From the NCBI RefSeq assembly GCF_042655435.1, contig NZ_JBHSMG010000005.1, positions 94,400 to 158,399 on the forward strand: DNA of 64,000 nucleotides, in the 5' to 3' direction. The first letter of the stretch is position 1; each line of letters opens with the position of its first letter. This document shows, in pieces, positions 17,074 through 25,227 of this stretch. The notes under the pieces were generated by a model, which worked only from the letters and a program-made list of their open reading frames with translations, had not been told where the DNA came from and ran no database searches. The stretch comes from Lysinimonas soli (lineage in GTDB: Bacteria > Actinomycetota > Actinomycetes > Actinomycetales > Microbacteriaceae). The position numbers and the translations under genes were made by a program.

Positions 17074-17439
17074 CTACTCGGGCTCGGCGTCGCGAAGGGC
17101 GGCAACGAGGTAGCGCTTGAGGGCGTCACGCTTGTCGGTTCGACGCGCAGCGGATGGCGCGGCTCCCACTCGATCGTCGAAGGCGCTCATCGTGAGCGCG
17201 CCGACCGAGAACAAGTAGGCCCATTCGTGGAACCTCGCCGGCTTGTGGGGCAGTGCGGCGCGGATGGCTTGGGTGAACCCCTCGGCGATCGGCTCGAAGA
17301 GTGCACGGATCTCAGGCCGCGTTCCGCTGGAAGGATCAGTGACCTCACGCAAGATCAATTGCGCGGAGGCATAGCCGTCTTCTGACTCATGCAGGTCGAG
17401 AACGGGATCGACGAAAGCGGTGACGATCGCCCGGACCAT
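17074..17439 (-). pseudogene. TetR-family regulator, C-terminal fragment
   Basis: The minus-strand frame ends with about 120 residues typical of a TetR ligand-binding domain: AIVTAFVDPVLDLHESEDGY, RALFEPIAEGFTQAIRAALP, RFHEWAYLFSVGALTMSAFD. The N-terminal HTH is missing. Upstream in this frame the sequence is the antisense of an MFS gene fragment. So the DNA-binding half has been lost, and the break lies near 17425-17445. Confidence 0.75.
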
Positions 17440-18097
17440 GCAGAAGATCAACCCCAGGTGGACGATGGGGCTCGGATTCCTGCTGTTCGCTGTCGGGGAC
17501 ATCTGGATGTCCACGATCTCGGCACGCGATACGTCCATCGCCGTGATCGTCGCACCACTGCTCATCGTCGGGATCGGATTCGCGTTCTCGATCTCCTCGC
17601 TGACCGGCGTCGCCGTCAACACGGTGCCGAACCACTTTGCGGGGATGGCGAGCGGAACGACGAGTCTGTTGCGGGACTTCGGGTTCACGCTCGGGCCGGC
17701 TGTCATCGGATCGATCGCGCTCAGCCGGGCCGCCGCGGAAATCCAGAGCAAGGTCGCGTCGACTCCCGCGCTGCAGAAAGCGCTCGAGGCGTTCAACGCC
17801 GCACCCGCGCATGCACCTGCCGCGGAGAAGCCCGCTCTCGAAGCTGCCGTCGGTGCGGTCAACTCGGGACCGTTGGGCGCGAACGGAGTGCCCGCAACCG
17901 TCAAGCTGCCCACCGGACAGACCGTGCCGTTCAACCCGCTCCACGATGTCGCATTCACGGCACTCGATCGGGCATATGCCCTCGGCTACCTGGTCTGTGG
18001 GCTGTCAGCCTTGTTCGCCGCGCTGCTCGTGATGCTCGCGTTAGGGGGCACGACTCACAACACCCAGCTCTCCGCCGAATCGCTGGCCGAGGGCTAG
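17420..18097 (+). pseudogene. MFS drug-type transporter, C-terminal fragment
   Basis: About 220 residues with four to five membrane segments: WTMGLGFLLFAVGDIWMSTI, IVAPLLIVGIGFAFSISSLT, DFGFTLGPAVIGSIALSR and LGYLVCGLSALFAALLVML. The motif PNHFAGMASGTTSLLRDFG is typical of the second half of DHA2/EmrB-type exporters, which have about 14 segments and 480 or more residues. The N-terminal two thirds are missing, and the frame starts directly against the TetR fragment. It cannot work as a full transporter. Confidence 0.8.
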
Positions 18098-18103
18098 ACC
18101 GCC

Positions 18104-18140
18104 CTGGAGTGGGGCGGCCACGATCCCGCCCCCACTCCAG
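18104..18140 (+). terminator. Hairpin terminator after the MFS remnant
   Basis: CTGGAGTGGGGCGG pairs with CCCGCCCCCACTCCAG across a short loop, giving a long G+C-rich stem 7 bp after the MFS stop codon. There is no strong T-run, which is usual in this base composition. Confidence 0.65.
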
Positions 18141-18335
18141 CTCCCTATTGCCGATCACGCCACAGCTGAAGCGCATCCCGCGCGAGAGCTGATCGAGGCG
18201 GCCGCCCCCGACCCCGCGCCACTAACCTCGCGCCGTGAGAGGCGCACCGCCTGGCTGCTGATCGACGCGATGCGAGCCGCGAACCTGGGAAACGCGGCGG
18301 GACAGCAGACGGTCAGATCCCCGAGATCTCGGCCT

Positions 18336-18389
18336 TCTTCAGTGGAGCCACCTGAGAGAATCGAACTCTCGACCTATTCATTACGAGTG
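18336..18389. repeat. Left 54-bp direct repeat (att site, tRNA-Thr 3' fragment)
   Basis: The 54 bp are identical to 28625-28678. In the minus orientation they cover the tRNA-Thr(CGT) sequence from its anticodon loop to the CCA end plus 7 bp beyond. Here the 5' part of the tRNA is absent, so this is a pseudo-tRNA of the kind left at the far end of an integrated element. Confidence 0.9.
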
Positions 18390-18592
18390 CTCCGGCTGGG
18401 ACGAGATCCCCCGTTTCATGCGTTCCTGGGATGCCATGGAACCGTGAAAAGGGCGTGGTTTTCGATGCGGGGGGACGCCGGGGGGACACGGCGCCAAGGT
18501 CATCAGTTGAACCGCAACCGATCGACTCATTTCCTCGCAGCCCGACAGTCGAGGAAACGATCCGTGTCTGACAACAGATGCTTCTTTGTCCA

Positions 18593-18988
18593 TTAGCCGA
18601 CAAGCAGCTTCACGAAGTGGGTGCGTTTGAGCACCTTGAGCACCCTCCTCTGGAACGGCGTGAACGCGGCCATGCCCTCGGCGGTCGTCATCGGCCCGAG
18701 CCCGACGATCCTCGTGGTCACGCCGTCATGCACGATCTCGCCGCCGTTGGCCGCAACCAGATTCCGGTACCAGTCGACCTCGGGACCGTAGGTCAGCTCA
18801 CAGACAAAGCCGCCTTCGATCGGCCGCGCGAGGATCGGGGTCTCGAAGGTCTTTCCGCTCTTGCGGCCCACAGTTCGCACAATCGAGAAGTGCCCGCTGC
18901 CTCGGCGGGCCATGCGGCCGGTCAGTCGGTTCAGGCTGTGCTTGATCGTGAACAGCCAACCGCGGCGGAGCATCGACCCGAGACTCAT
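18593..18988 (-). CDS. Nitroreductase/deazaflavin-dependent oxidoreductase family (DUF385, Ddn-like)
   Basis: The 131-residue product has VRTVGRKSGKTFETPILARP and VDWYRNLVAANGGEI, the pattern of the Ddn-like F420-binding split-barrel family (GRKSGK...TP; W..NL.A). Members reduce quinones or nitro compounds with F420H2, though many are uncharacterised. I start at MSLGSMLRRGW (18988); longer frames run into sequence without family similarity. A second, diverged member is at 21615-22106 in the same island. Confidence 0.75.
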   Translation of the reverse strand: MSLGSMLRRGWLFTIKHSLNRLTGRMARRGSGHFSIVRTVGRKSGKTFETPILARPIEGGFVCELTYGPEVDWYRNLVAANGGEIVHDGVTTRIVGLGPMTTAEGMAAFTPFQRRVLKVLKRTHFVKLLVG

Positions 18989-19185
18989 GCAAACAGCCTG
19001 GCACGGTGCGGCACGTTCACGTTCCGGCGGGGCGTTGCCCGCTCGGCGCGGGGACGACCAGCACGGGAATCGGCGAGAACTCGAGGATGCGGAACGTGCG
19101 CGATGTTTCAATACCGAACTGAGATGGGGATCTGCGCAAGGCCTGCCTCTCCGAGCCTTGATCCGTGCGCCCTCGCGTGTCAATC

Positions 19186-19202
19186 TTAGACCAGTGGTCT
19201 AA
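19186..19202. promoter_or_regulatory. Perfect 17-bp palindrome, probable TetR operator
   Basis: TTAGACCAGTGGTCTAA has 8-bp arms around one G. It ends 24 bp before the monooxygenase ATG, where a repressor would block the promoter. The TetR gene downstream in the same operon is the obvious candidate to bind it. Confidence 0.75.
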
Positions 19203-19226
19203 CTGCTAGTCGAAAGAAGGTGTGGC

Positions 19227-20420
19227 ATGCGGATATTGATTGTCGGGGCTGGGATCGGTGGGCCGACTCTGGCGTACTGGCTCCTGCGATCCGGTCATCA
19301 ACCGACTCTGATCGAGAGCGCGCCCCGCCTGCGCGAGGGCGGGTATCTGGTGGACTTCTGGGGCGCCGGCTTCGACGTCGCCCAGCGGATGGGGATCGTT
19401 CCCGAACTCATGGAGAAGGGCTACCGGCCCCGCGAACTCCGCGAGGTCAAGGCCGACGGGCGAGTTGTCGTCGCCCTCGATCCGCGCCAGATGATCGACG
19501 ACGCGGCCGGAGGCGTCGCCGGACGATACGTCACTGTCGCCCGCACCGACTTGGCCTCGGCGATCTACGACGCCGCACAGGGCCAAGTCGAGACGATCTT
19601 CGGGCAGACCGTGAACCTGATCCGCGACGACGGGACGCGTGTGCAGGTGGAGTTCACCGGCGGCGAGACGAGAGAGTTCGACCTGGTGATCGGGGCGGAT
19701 GGTCTGCACTCGCGCGTGCGCCGCACCGTGTTCGGACCGGACGCCGACTATCAACGCGATCTCGGCCTGGTGGTCGCCGCCTTCGACGTGGACGGCTATG
19801 AGCCGCGCGACGAGATGGTCGCCGTCTCCGACACCGAAGTCGGATTCCAGTCGTTGCGGTTCGCCCGACGCGACGGCGCGACCATGCTGATATTCACCGT
19901 CCGCTACGACGGCGAGGTCCCAGAGGAGGATCCCGCGGCGCAGCAGGAACTCCTCCGCGGGCTCCTGGCCGGAGCCGGCGGCGAGGTCCCCGCGATGCTG
20001 GCTCGGATGCCGGAGGCGCGCACGTTCTACTTCGACCGTGCCAGCCAGATCCGGATGCCGTCCTGGTCGCACGGACGAGTCGCCCTCATCGGAGACGCGG
20101 CCGCCTGCCCCTCGCTTCTGGCGGGTCAGGGCTCGGCACTGGCGATGGTGGAGGCGTATGAGCTGGCGGCGGAGTTGCGGCGCTCGGGCGGCGACCACCT
20201 GGCGGCCTTCGTCGGCTACCACCAGCGACTCGCTCCCCTGGTCCTCGCGAAGCAGAACGCCGCCATCGGCCTGGGCGCCGCGTTCGCCCCCCGCAACCGA
20301 GCCCAACTGCTCCTGCGCGACACCGCGATGCGGATGATGACCGTGCGATCGATCTCCCGCCTCATCATGCGGCGCAGCCTTCGCGACCCGATCCAGATCT
20401 CCCCTGTGCCGACCGGTTGA
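19227..20420 (+). CDS. FAD-dependent monooxygenase (aromatic hydroxylase / TetX-like)
   Basis: This 397-residue flavoprotein has the N-terminal FAD fold (ILIVGAGIGGPTLAYWLLRSG), the DG motif (DLVIGADGLHSRVRRTVFG) and the GD motif (GRVALIGDAAACPSLLAGQG). This is the class A flavin monooxygenase set, as in PHBH and TetX. Substrate is probably an aromatic or drug-like molecule. The ATG follows GAAAGAAGG. The next gene encodes a TetR regulator and the promoter carries a palindrome, so expression is probably induced by substrate. Confidence 0.88.
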   Translation: MRILIVGAGIGGPTLAYWLLRSGHQPTLIESAPRLREGGYLVDFWGAGFDVAQRMGIVPELMEKGYRPRELREVKADGRVVVALDPRQMIDDAAGGVAGRYVTVARTDLASAIYDAAQGQVETIFGQTVNLIRDDGTRVQVEFTGGETREFDLVIGADGLHSRVRRTVFGPDADYQRDLGLVVAAFDVDGYEPRDEMVAVSDTEVGFQSLRFARRDGATMLIFTVRYDGEVPEEDPAAQQELLRGLLAGAGGEVPAMLARMPEARTFYFDRASQIRMPSWSHGRVALIGDAAACPSLLAGQGSALAMVEAYELAAELRRSGGDHLAAFVGYHQRLAPLVLAKQNAAIGLGAAFAPRNRAQLLLRDTAMRMMTVRSISRLIMRRSLRDPIQISPVPTG

Positions 20421-20428
20421 ATAGCTTC

Positions 20429-21049
20429 ATGGTCCGCCCCCGCTTTCACAAGCTCGCCGTCGCGAGACAGGAACACATCCTGAACGCCGCTCTCAGCGAG
20501 TTCGCCGCACACGGCTTCGCCGACGCATCCCTCAACCGGATCATCGATGCCGCGGGAATCTCCAAGGGCTCGATGTACTACTACTTCGACGGCAAGGAAG
20601 ACCTCTACACGCATGTGATCCGCGACCGGCTGGAACGCCTGCTGGGTGGCGCCGGCCCATTCCCTGTGCCGCCGGCCGGCACTCCCGATGAGTTCTGGTC
20701 TTCTCTCACCGAGCTTTACCTGCGGCTCATGAAAGTCCTACTGACCTCTCCGGAGGTCGCCGCGCTGCTGCGCGGATGGCTGTCCGGCGGCGGCGCGCCC
20801 TCGGTGAGCACGGCCCAGCAGGAGGCCGAGCAGGCCACGCTCCCGTGGTTGCTTGGAACCCTCGCCGTCGGTCAAGAGATCGGAGCCGTACGCACCGACC
20901 TCCCCACGGACCTCCTGCTCGCCCTGGTCATGTCGCTCGGACAGGTCATCGACATCTGGCTGATCCGTCAGCCACCCGCTTCCGCAGACCTCGACCGCAC
21001 CGTGCGAACGCTCATCGACGTCATCCGCCGGGCGGTCGCACCTGACTGA
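20429..21049 (+). CDS. TetR-family transcriptional regulator
   Basis: In this 206-residue protein the HTH is at about residues 14-58 (ARQEHILNAALSEFAAHGF, then IIDAAGISKGSMYYYFDGKE) and a helical ligand domain follows. It starts 8 bp after the monooxygenase stop at ATG 20429; a TTG at 20417 that overlaps that stop is an alternative. Co-transcription with its likely target suggests autoregulation through 19186-19202. Confidence 0.88.
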   Translation: MVRPRFHKLAVARQEHILNAALSEFAAHGFADASLNRIIDAAGISKGSMYYYFDGKEDLYTHVIRDRLERLLGGAGPFPVPPAGTPDEFWSSLTELYLRLMKVLLTSPEVAALLRGWLSGGGAPSVSTAQQEAEQATLPWLLGTLAVGQEIGAVRTDLPTDLLLALVMSLGQVIDIWLIRQPPASADLDRTVRTLIDVIRRAVAPD

Positions 21050-21091
21050 ACCGACGACCACAGCTCGCGACGATCGAGGCAGCGGTGCTGA

Positions 21092-21577
21092 TCAGATCCC
21101 TAGTATCAACAGGTCGGTCGCGGACGGCTCCCCCGCCGCGAGGGCGAACACCTCGAACCCGCGCCGTACCGCGCGACGCTGTGCCGGGTCCAGTTCACTG
21201 AGGATCGTCGCGAGTTCACGCTGACGACGATGGGTGACGTGGTCGACGAGTTGCGCACCATGCGCGGTGAGATCGATGAGGACCTCCCGGCGACTCTCGA
21301 GTCGGGACTTCCTCTGGATCCAGCCGCCCTCCACCATCCGGTCGACGAAGCGGCTGAAGGTCGAGGGGTTGATGTTCATCCGCTCGGCGAGCGCTCCCAT
21401 CCTCAGAGGACCCGCGGTGCGGAGCACGACAAGCACCCGGAATTGCGGAAGCGTCACGACGTCGAGCGCTTCGGCGATCGACCGTGCGACGACCCCGAGC
21501 AACGCACGCGACGCGACCAGGGTGGCCTCAACATCCGCGTCGGTCGACTGCTGCTCACCTGAAGGCGCTGTCGTCAT
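21092..21577 (-). CDS. MarR-family transcriptional regulator
   Basis: This 161-residue winged-HTH protein has the DNA-binding region TLPQFRVLVVLRTAGPLRMG, then INPSTFSRFVDRMVEGGWI and the wing KSRLESRREVLIDLT. The start at 21577 is chosen because GGGAGGG lies 6 bp upstream; in-frame codons further up include that site. It lies 37 bp downstream of the second DUF385-type reductase on the same strand, so it could be in that operon. The palindrome at 22110-22122 is a candidate site for it. Confidence 0.85.
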   Translation of the reverse strand: MTTAPSGEQQSTDADVEATLVASRALLGVVARSIAEALDVVTLPQFRVLVVLRTAGPLRMGALAERMNINPSTFSRFVDRMVEGGWIQRKSRLESRREVLIDLTAHGAQLVDHVTHRRQRELATILSELDPAQRRAVRRGFEVFALAAGEPSATDLLILGI

Positions 21578-21614
21578 TGACACCCTCCCCATGATCGTGC
21601 AAGACGATTCCAGC

Positions 21615-22106
21615 CTATGGGTGCCGACGGTCGGCAAGGTCGAGCACGACGATGCGAATGTCGGGGTTCACGACGCCCTGCGCGATCGCCATGGCCCCAC
21701 GCAGATGACGCCATGCCGACGGATGGCGTGCCCCATAGCCGACGAGCTGGCTTCGTGACTCCTTCTCGTCGAGAAAGGTGGGCACCGCTCGTCGGGCTCG
21801 AAGTCCCGTCAGCGTGACAAATGCGATGCCGTTCGCCACGAGGTTGCGGTACCACTGGGCCGACACCCCGAATCCGGATGCGATGACGACTCGATCCGGC
21901 GCCGGGCGATCGACGACCTCGAGGACCACGAAGCGACGTCGACCGGACGCGCGGCCTCGGTGCTCGAGCAGCAGAAGGCGGCCTCCTCCGATCGCGCCGA
22001 GACCGATGCGGAACACGGGCACGAGGGCTCGGACCACCCACCGGGTCTGGAGCAGTCGAGCTGCCATCCGATCGGCCAGCGAGCCGCCTTGCTCAGCGGT
22101 ATGCAT
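21615..22106 (-). CDS. Nitroreductase/deazaflavin-dependent oxidoreductase family protein
   Basis: The 163-residue protein contains HRGRASGRRRFVVLEVVDRP, SGFGVSAQWYRNLVANGIAF and a C-terminal VVLDLADR, the layout of the DUF385/Ddn-like family (G..SG; W.RNL.A). It is a distant relative of 18593-18988. I start at MHTAEQGG (22106), just left of the TGCAA-CTA-TTGCA palindrome. It is divergent from the CtaG-like gene and co-directional with the MarR gene. Confidence 0.7.
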   Translation of the reverse strand: MHTAEQGGSLADRMAARLLQTRWVVRALVPVFRIGLGAIGGGRLLLLEHRGRASGRRRFVVLEVVDRPAPDRVVIASGFGVSAQWYRNLVANGIAFVTLTGLRARRAVPTFLDEKESRSQLVGYGARHPSAWRHLRGAMAIAQGVVNPDIRIVVLDLADRRHP

Positions 22107-22109
22107 ACA

Positions 22110-22122
22110 TGCAACTATTGCA
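22110..22122. promoter_or_regulatory. TGCAA-CTA-TTGCA palindrome between divergent genes
   Basis: The 13-bp site has perfect 5-bp arms and lies in the 19-bp gap between the divergent reductase and CtaG-like starts. ATGCATACATGCAA and TTGCAGTAATGCA around it give further half-sites. The nearby MarR protein is the likely ligand. The small gap implies that both mRNAs have very short leaders. Confidence 0.55.
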
Positions 22123-22125
22123 GTA

Positions 22126-23139
22126 ATGCACGTGATGGCGCCACCCTCCCCCCACGGCTCCGGCCCCCACATGTCGGGCTCGATGTGGATGCCGACCGAG
22201 CCGCCGAGTTTGGCGCGGCTGATCGGCATCCACCTTCAACCCGTCCCCGTCGTCCCCGCGATCGCCATCGCACTGCTCGCTCTGTACGCGCTGGGCGTGG
22301 TCGTGCTGGCTCGGCGCGGCGACCGTTGGCCGGTCTCGAGGGTCGTCTGGTGGTGCGCCGGCGTGATCTCGATACTGGCGGTGACGGCGACCGGGCTGGA
22401 CGGCTACGGGATGGAGCTGTTCAGCGTCCACATGGTCCAGCACATGGTGCTCGGGATGCTGACGCCGCTGCTGCTGGTGATGGGGGCTCCCGTCACGCTC
22501 CTGCTGCGTTCGCTCTCGGGCGGTTCGCGACGTCAGGCGATCCGCAGATCTGTGCTCGTCGTCCTGCACTCGCGGGTGATGCGGACGCTGACGCACCCTC
22601 TCGTCATCGTCACGCTCTTCCTCTTCAGCCTCTACGGCTTGTACTTCACCCCGGTGTTCGACGCTCTGATGTCCACGATGTGGGGCCACAATCTGATGCT
22701 GCTCCACTTTGCGGCCGTCGGCGGCCTCTACTTCTGGGGTGTACTGGGGATCGACCCGGCGCCTCGCCCACGGCGCGAGATCGTCTCCGCACCCCTGCGC
22801 CGCGTGCTCGAGCTGACGGTCACTCTCCCCTTCCACGCATTCTTTGGTGTGGCGGTCATGATGTCGACGACGCTGATCGTCGGCTTCTACGCGCACCCGA
22901 TCGCAGGCTGGGGGATCCGGCCGTTGGCCGACCAGCAGACCGGCGGGGGGATCGCCTGGGCCTTCACCGAGATCCCCACCCTTGCGGTGCTCGGCATCCT
23001 CTTCTGGCGGGCGCAGCGCTCGGAGGCGCGGATGAACGCGCGAGTAGAGGCGCGAGCAAGGACCCGAGCGGATGACGAGCTCGGTGCCTACAACGCCTAC
23101 CTCTCCCAGCTGTCATCACCCGGTGGAGGGTCGGAGTGA
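22126..23139 (+). CDS. CtaG-like cytochrome c oxidase assembly membrane protein
   Basis: The 337-residue protein has a Met/His-rich N-terminus (HGSGPHMSGSMWM) and seven or so membrane segments, for example AIAIALLALYALGVVVLARR. The motif SVHMVQHMVLGMLTPLLLVMGAP is characteristic of the caa3_CtaG family involved in copper delivery to or assembly of cytochrome c oxidase. The ATG at 22126 is used; ATG 22135 is also possible. It overlaps the CcdA gene by 4 bp. Confidence 0.85.
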   Translation: MHVMAPPSPHGSGPHMSGSMWMPTEPPSLARLIGIHLQPVPVVPAIAIALLALYALGVVVLARRGDRWPVSRVVWWCAGVISILAVTATGLDGYGMELFSVHMVQHMVLGMLTPLLLVMGAPVTLLLRSLSGGSRRQAIRRSVLVVLHSRVMRTLTHPLVIVTLFLFSLYGLYFTPVFDALMSTMWGHNLMLLHFAAVGGLYFWGVLGIDPAPRPRREIVSAPLRRVLELTVTLPFHAFFGVAVMMSTTLIVGFYAHPIAGWGIRPLADQQTGGGIAWAFTEIPTLAVLGILFWRAQRSEARMNARVEARARTRADDELGAYNAYLSQLSSPGGGSE

Positions 23140-23963
23140 TTCAGTACGCCCTTCTCGTGGGCATGCTCGCCAGCCTCAATCCGTGTGGCGCGCCGCTGCT
23201 GCCCGCGTACCTGGGGCTGTTCTCGATGTCCGGCGACGACGAGCCGACGATCCACCGTGTTCACCGCGGCGTACAGGCAGGTTCGACGATGAGTCTGGGA
23301 TTTCTCGCCGTGTTCGTCGCCGTCGGGCTGCCGCTGTCGGCAATGGCTGCCGCGATCAGCGCGATCGGACCGGGAGCGATCGGGGTGCTCGGCATCGCCG
23401 TCATCGCCGTCGCCGTGCTCGGGCTGCGCGGTCGGGCGCTGCCCCTTCCCGGTCGATGGCTGAGGTTCCGCGGGGGACGCGGCACGGTCGCGATGTTCAC
23501 GTTCGGCGCGCTTTACGCACTCGGGTCCCTCGGCTGCGAGCTGCCGCTGTTCCTCGCCGCAACTGGCGTGGCCTCGACGCGCGATGCCGTGACTGCGGTT
23601 GCCGCTACCATCGCCTACGGCGTCGGGATGGGCCTGATGGTCACGACTCTCAGCGTCATCGTCGCCCTCGTCGGCCGCAGCAGACGACTCCGGCTCCCAA
23701 CACTCTGGGTCCGCCGGGCGGGGGCCGCCGTCGCCTTGGCGTCCGGGATCTACCTGCTGATCTTCGCGGCAGCGAAGATCTGGATGCCCTCGCTTGCGGC
23801 CACGCTGAACGCGCCTATTGTGCAAGGCGAAGCCGGAGTCCAGCAGGCCATGTCCCTGTCGCCTCTGTGGTGGGCGACCGCATTCGCCGCGGTGATCGTC
23901 GCGGTCGCCGGCGTCACCGCTGCCGCTGCCGCGATCCGGGATCGAGGTCGTCGACATGTCTGA
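23136..23963 (+). CDS. CcdA-like thiol-disulfide transmembrane transporter
   Basis: This 275-residue protein has about six to seven membrane segments. The CcdA/DsbD signature is clear: SLNPCGAPLLPAYLGLF with C17 and a partner C134 in YALGSLGCELPLFL. Such proteins pass electrons from cytoplasmic thioredoxin to extracytoplasmic thioredoxin-fold proteins. The GTG start overlaps the CtaG-like stop (GTGA), and the end overlaps the SCO-TlpA gene by 8 bp. The partner it should reduce is encoded next. Confidence 0.88.
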   Translation: MIQYALLVGMLASLNPCGAPLLPAYLGLFSMSGDDEPTIHRVHRGVQAGSTMSLGFLAVFVAVGLPLSAMAAAISAIGPGAIGVLGIAVIAVAVLGLRGRALPLPGRWLRFRGGRGTVAMFTFGALYALGSLGCELPLFLAATGVASTRDAVTAVAATIAYGVGMGLMVTTLSVIVALVGRSRRLRLPTLWVRRAGAAVALASGIYLLIFAAAKIWMPSLAATLNAPIVQGEAGVQQAMSLSPLWWATAFAAVIVAVAGVTAAAAAIRDRGRRHV

Positions 23964-25113
23964 ACGACGATCCCGACCCCGAGTGCGAGTAGCGCCCTGG
24001 GTCTTCGCCGCCGCGGGAGGCGTCCTGGTCGTGGGCGTCCTGATCGCAGCCGCGCTGGGCGGCGCACCCGCTCCGTCCTTCGGCGCCGGCCTGTCGGAGG
24101 CGGACTCATCACTCGTCGAGCTTCAACAGACCTCGGCGCCGGCGCCGGACTTCTCATTGACCGATCAAAACGGGCATCACGTCGACCTGACCGAATTCCG
24201 CGGGCGACCCGTGGTGCTCACCTTCAACGACGACGAATGCACCGACCTGTGCACCCTGCTCGCCCAGGACGTGATCGCCGCCGACCAGGACCTGGGCGCC
24301 GACGCCTCCAAGATCGCCTTCGTGTCGATCAACGCCAACCCCTTCCACACCGCGGTCGCCGACGTCCGCGGGTGGACTCGGCAACACGCCCTGGGTACGC
24401 TGCACAACTGGTATTACGGCACCGCATCGCGCGCCGGCCTCGCCGACATCGCGAAGCGCTACGGCTGCGACATCGAGGCCGACGCCGCCACGGGGACCGT
24501 GTCGCACTGCACCACCATCTACTTCATCGATCCCAGCGGGCAGGAACGCGCCATCGGGGGATTCGGGTCGGACTCCGCCAACACGAGGCCGTTCGCACGG
24601 GCCATGGCGCAGATGGCTGCGGACCTGGCCACCAGCACCATTCACGTCGCCGGCTCGCCGCTCGCGAACCCGGCAGGGCGGGGAACAGCCCTCGGGGACC
24701 GCGCCCCGTCGCTCACACTTCCCGAGCTGAGTGGGGATCCCTCGCCTCCCAGCCAAGGCGGCTACCGGGTGATCGACTTCTGGTCGAGTACCTGCTCCGC
24801 CTGCCGAACCGAACTCCCCGCCCTGGAGCGCGAGCACGTCGCGCTCGGGAGCGCTGTGGACTTCATCGGCGTGGACGTCGACGACACGGCCTCGGCCGGA
24901 CGGTCATTCACCGCGGCGGTCGGCGCTACGTTCCGATCGCTTCGAGATCCCGACGGCAGCACAGCCGGCACCTGGCAGGTGACCGGGCTCCCCTATCTGG
25001 TCATCGTCGACCCCCAGGGCAAGATCGTCGTCCGGCACCCCGGCGCGATGACCCAAGAACAGCTGGATTACATCCTCCGAGATCTCGACGTCGAGCTGGC
25101 ACCTGCCTCGTAA
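23956..25113 (+). CDS. Membrane-anchored SCO1/SenC-thioredoxin (TlpA-like) fusion
   Basis: The 385 residues comprise one N-terminal membrane anchor (about 13-36) and two thioredoxin folds. The first (about 60-230) is SCO-like, with C95 and C99 in DDECTDLCTLL and the distal H184 in VSHCTTIYFID, the three copper ligands. The second (about 250-385) is TlpA-like with the redox pair C280-S-A-C283 in FWSSTCSACRTELP and the cis-Pro loop TGLPYLVIVD. The fusion would put copper chaperone and reductant in one protein, fed by the adjacent CcdA. Confidence 0.88.
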   Translation: MSERRSRPRVRVAPWVFAAAGGVLVVGVLIAAALGGAPAPSFGAGLSEADSSLVELQQTSAPAPDFSLTDQNGHHVDLTEFRGRPVVLTFNDDECTDLCTLLAQDVIAADQDLGADASKIAFVSINANPFHTAVADVRGWTRQHALGTLHNWYYGTASRAGLADIAKRYGCDIEADAATGTVSHCTTIYFIDPSGQERAIGGFGSDSANTRPFARAMAQMAADLATSTIHVAGSPLANPAGRGTALGDRAPSLTLPELSGDPSPPSQGGYRVIDFWSSTCSACRTELPALEREHVALGSAVDFIGVDVDDTASAGRSFTAAVGATFRSLRDPDGSTAGTWQVTGLPYLVIVDPQGKIVVRHPGAMTQEQLDYILRDLDVELAPAS

Positions 25114-25227
25114 CCCCGACCACCATCTGCCGGTACGAAACCACGCCCCGCGGCCAACCGCCGCTACTGATCCCCTGCCTGACCCCAGGCGCACAACATG
25201 CCGCATCACGGCGACAGAGGAACGACC

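Larger units (their letters stand above)
18098..18592. other. Non-coding junction at the left end of the island
   Basis: This stretch of about 500 bp holds the terminator (18104-18140), a perfect palindrome CCGAGATCTCGG (18321-18332) and the 54-bp tRNA-Thr 3' repeat (18336-18389). Some 200 bp of apparently non-coding sequence then lead to the first island gene. I found no recombinase remnant in it that I would defend. Confidence 0.6.

Noticed and set aside
18381..18593. 70-codon minus-strand frame next to the left att repeat, considered as an integrase or excisionase remnant
   Set aside because: The translation shows no recombinase motif (no R..HR..Y set) and no HTH; it is not supportable as a gene or named remnant.
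21778..22125. N-terminal extension of the CtaG-like protein from an upstream start
   Set aside because: The extension would be antisense to the DUF385-type reductase and is Arg/Ser/Thr-rich without similarity; ATG 22126 gives the normal family start.
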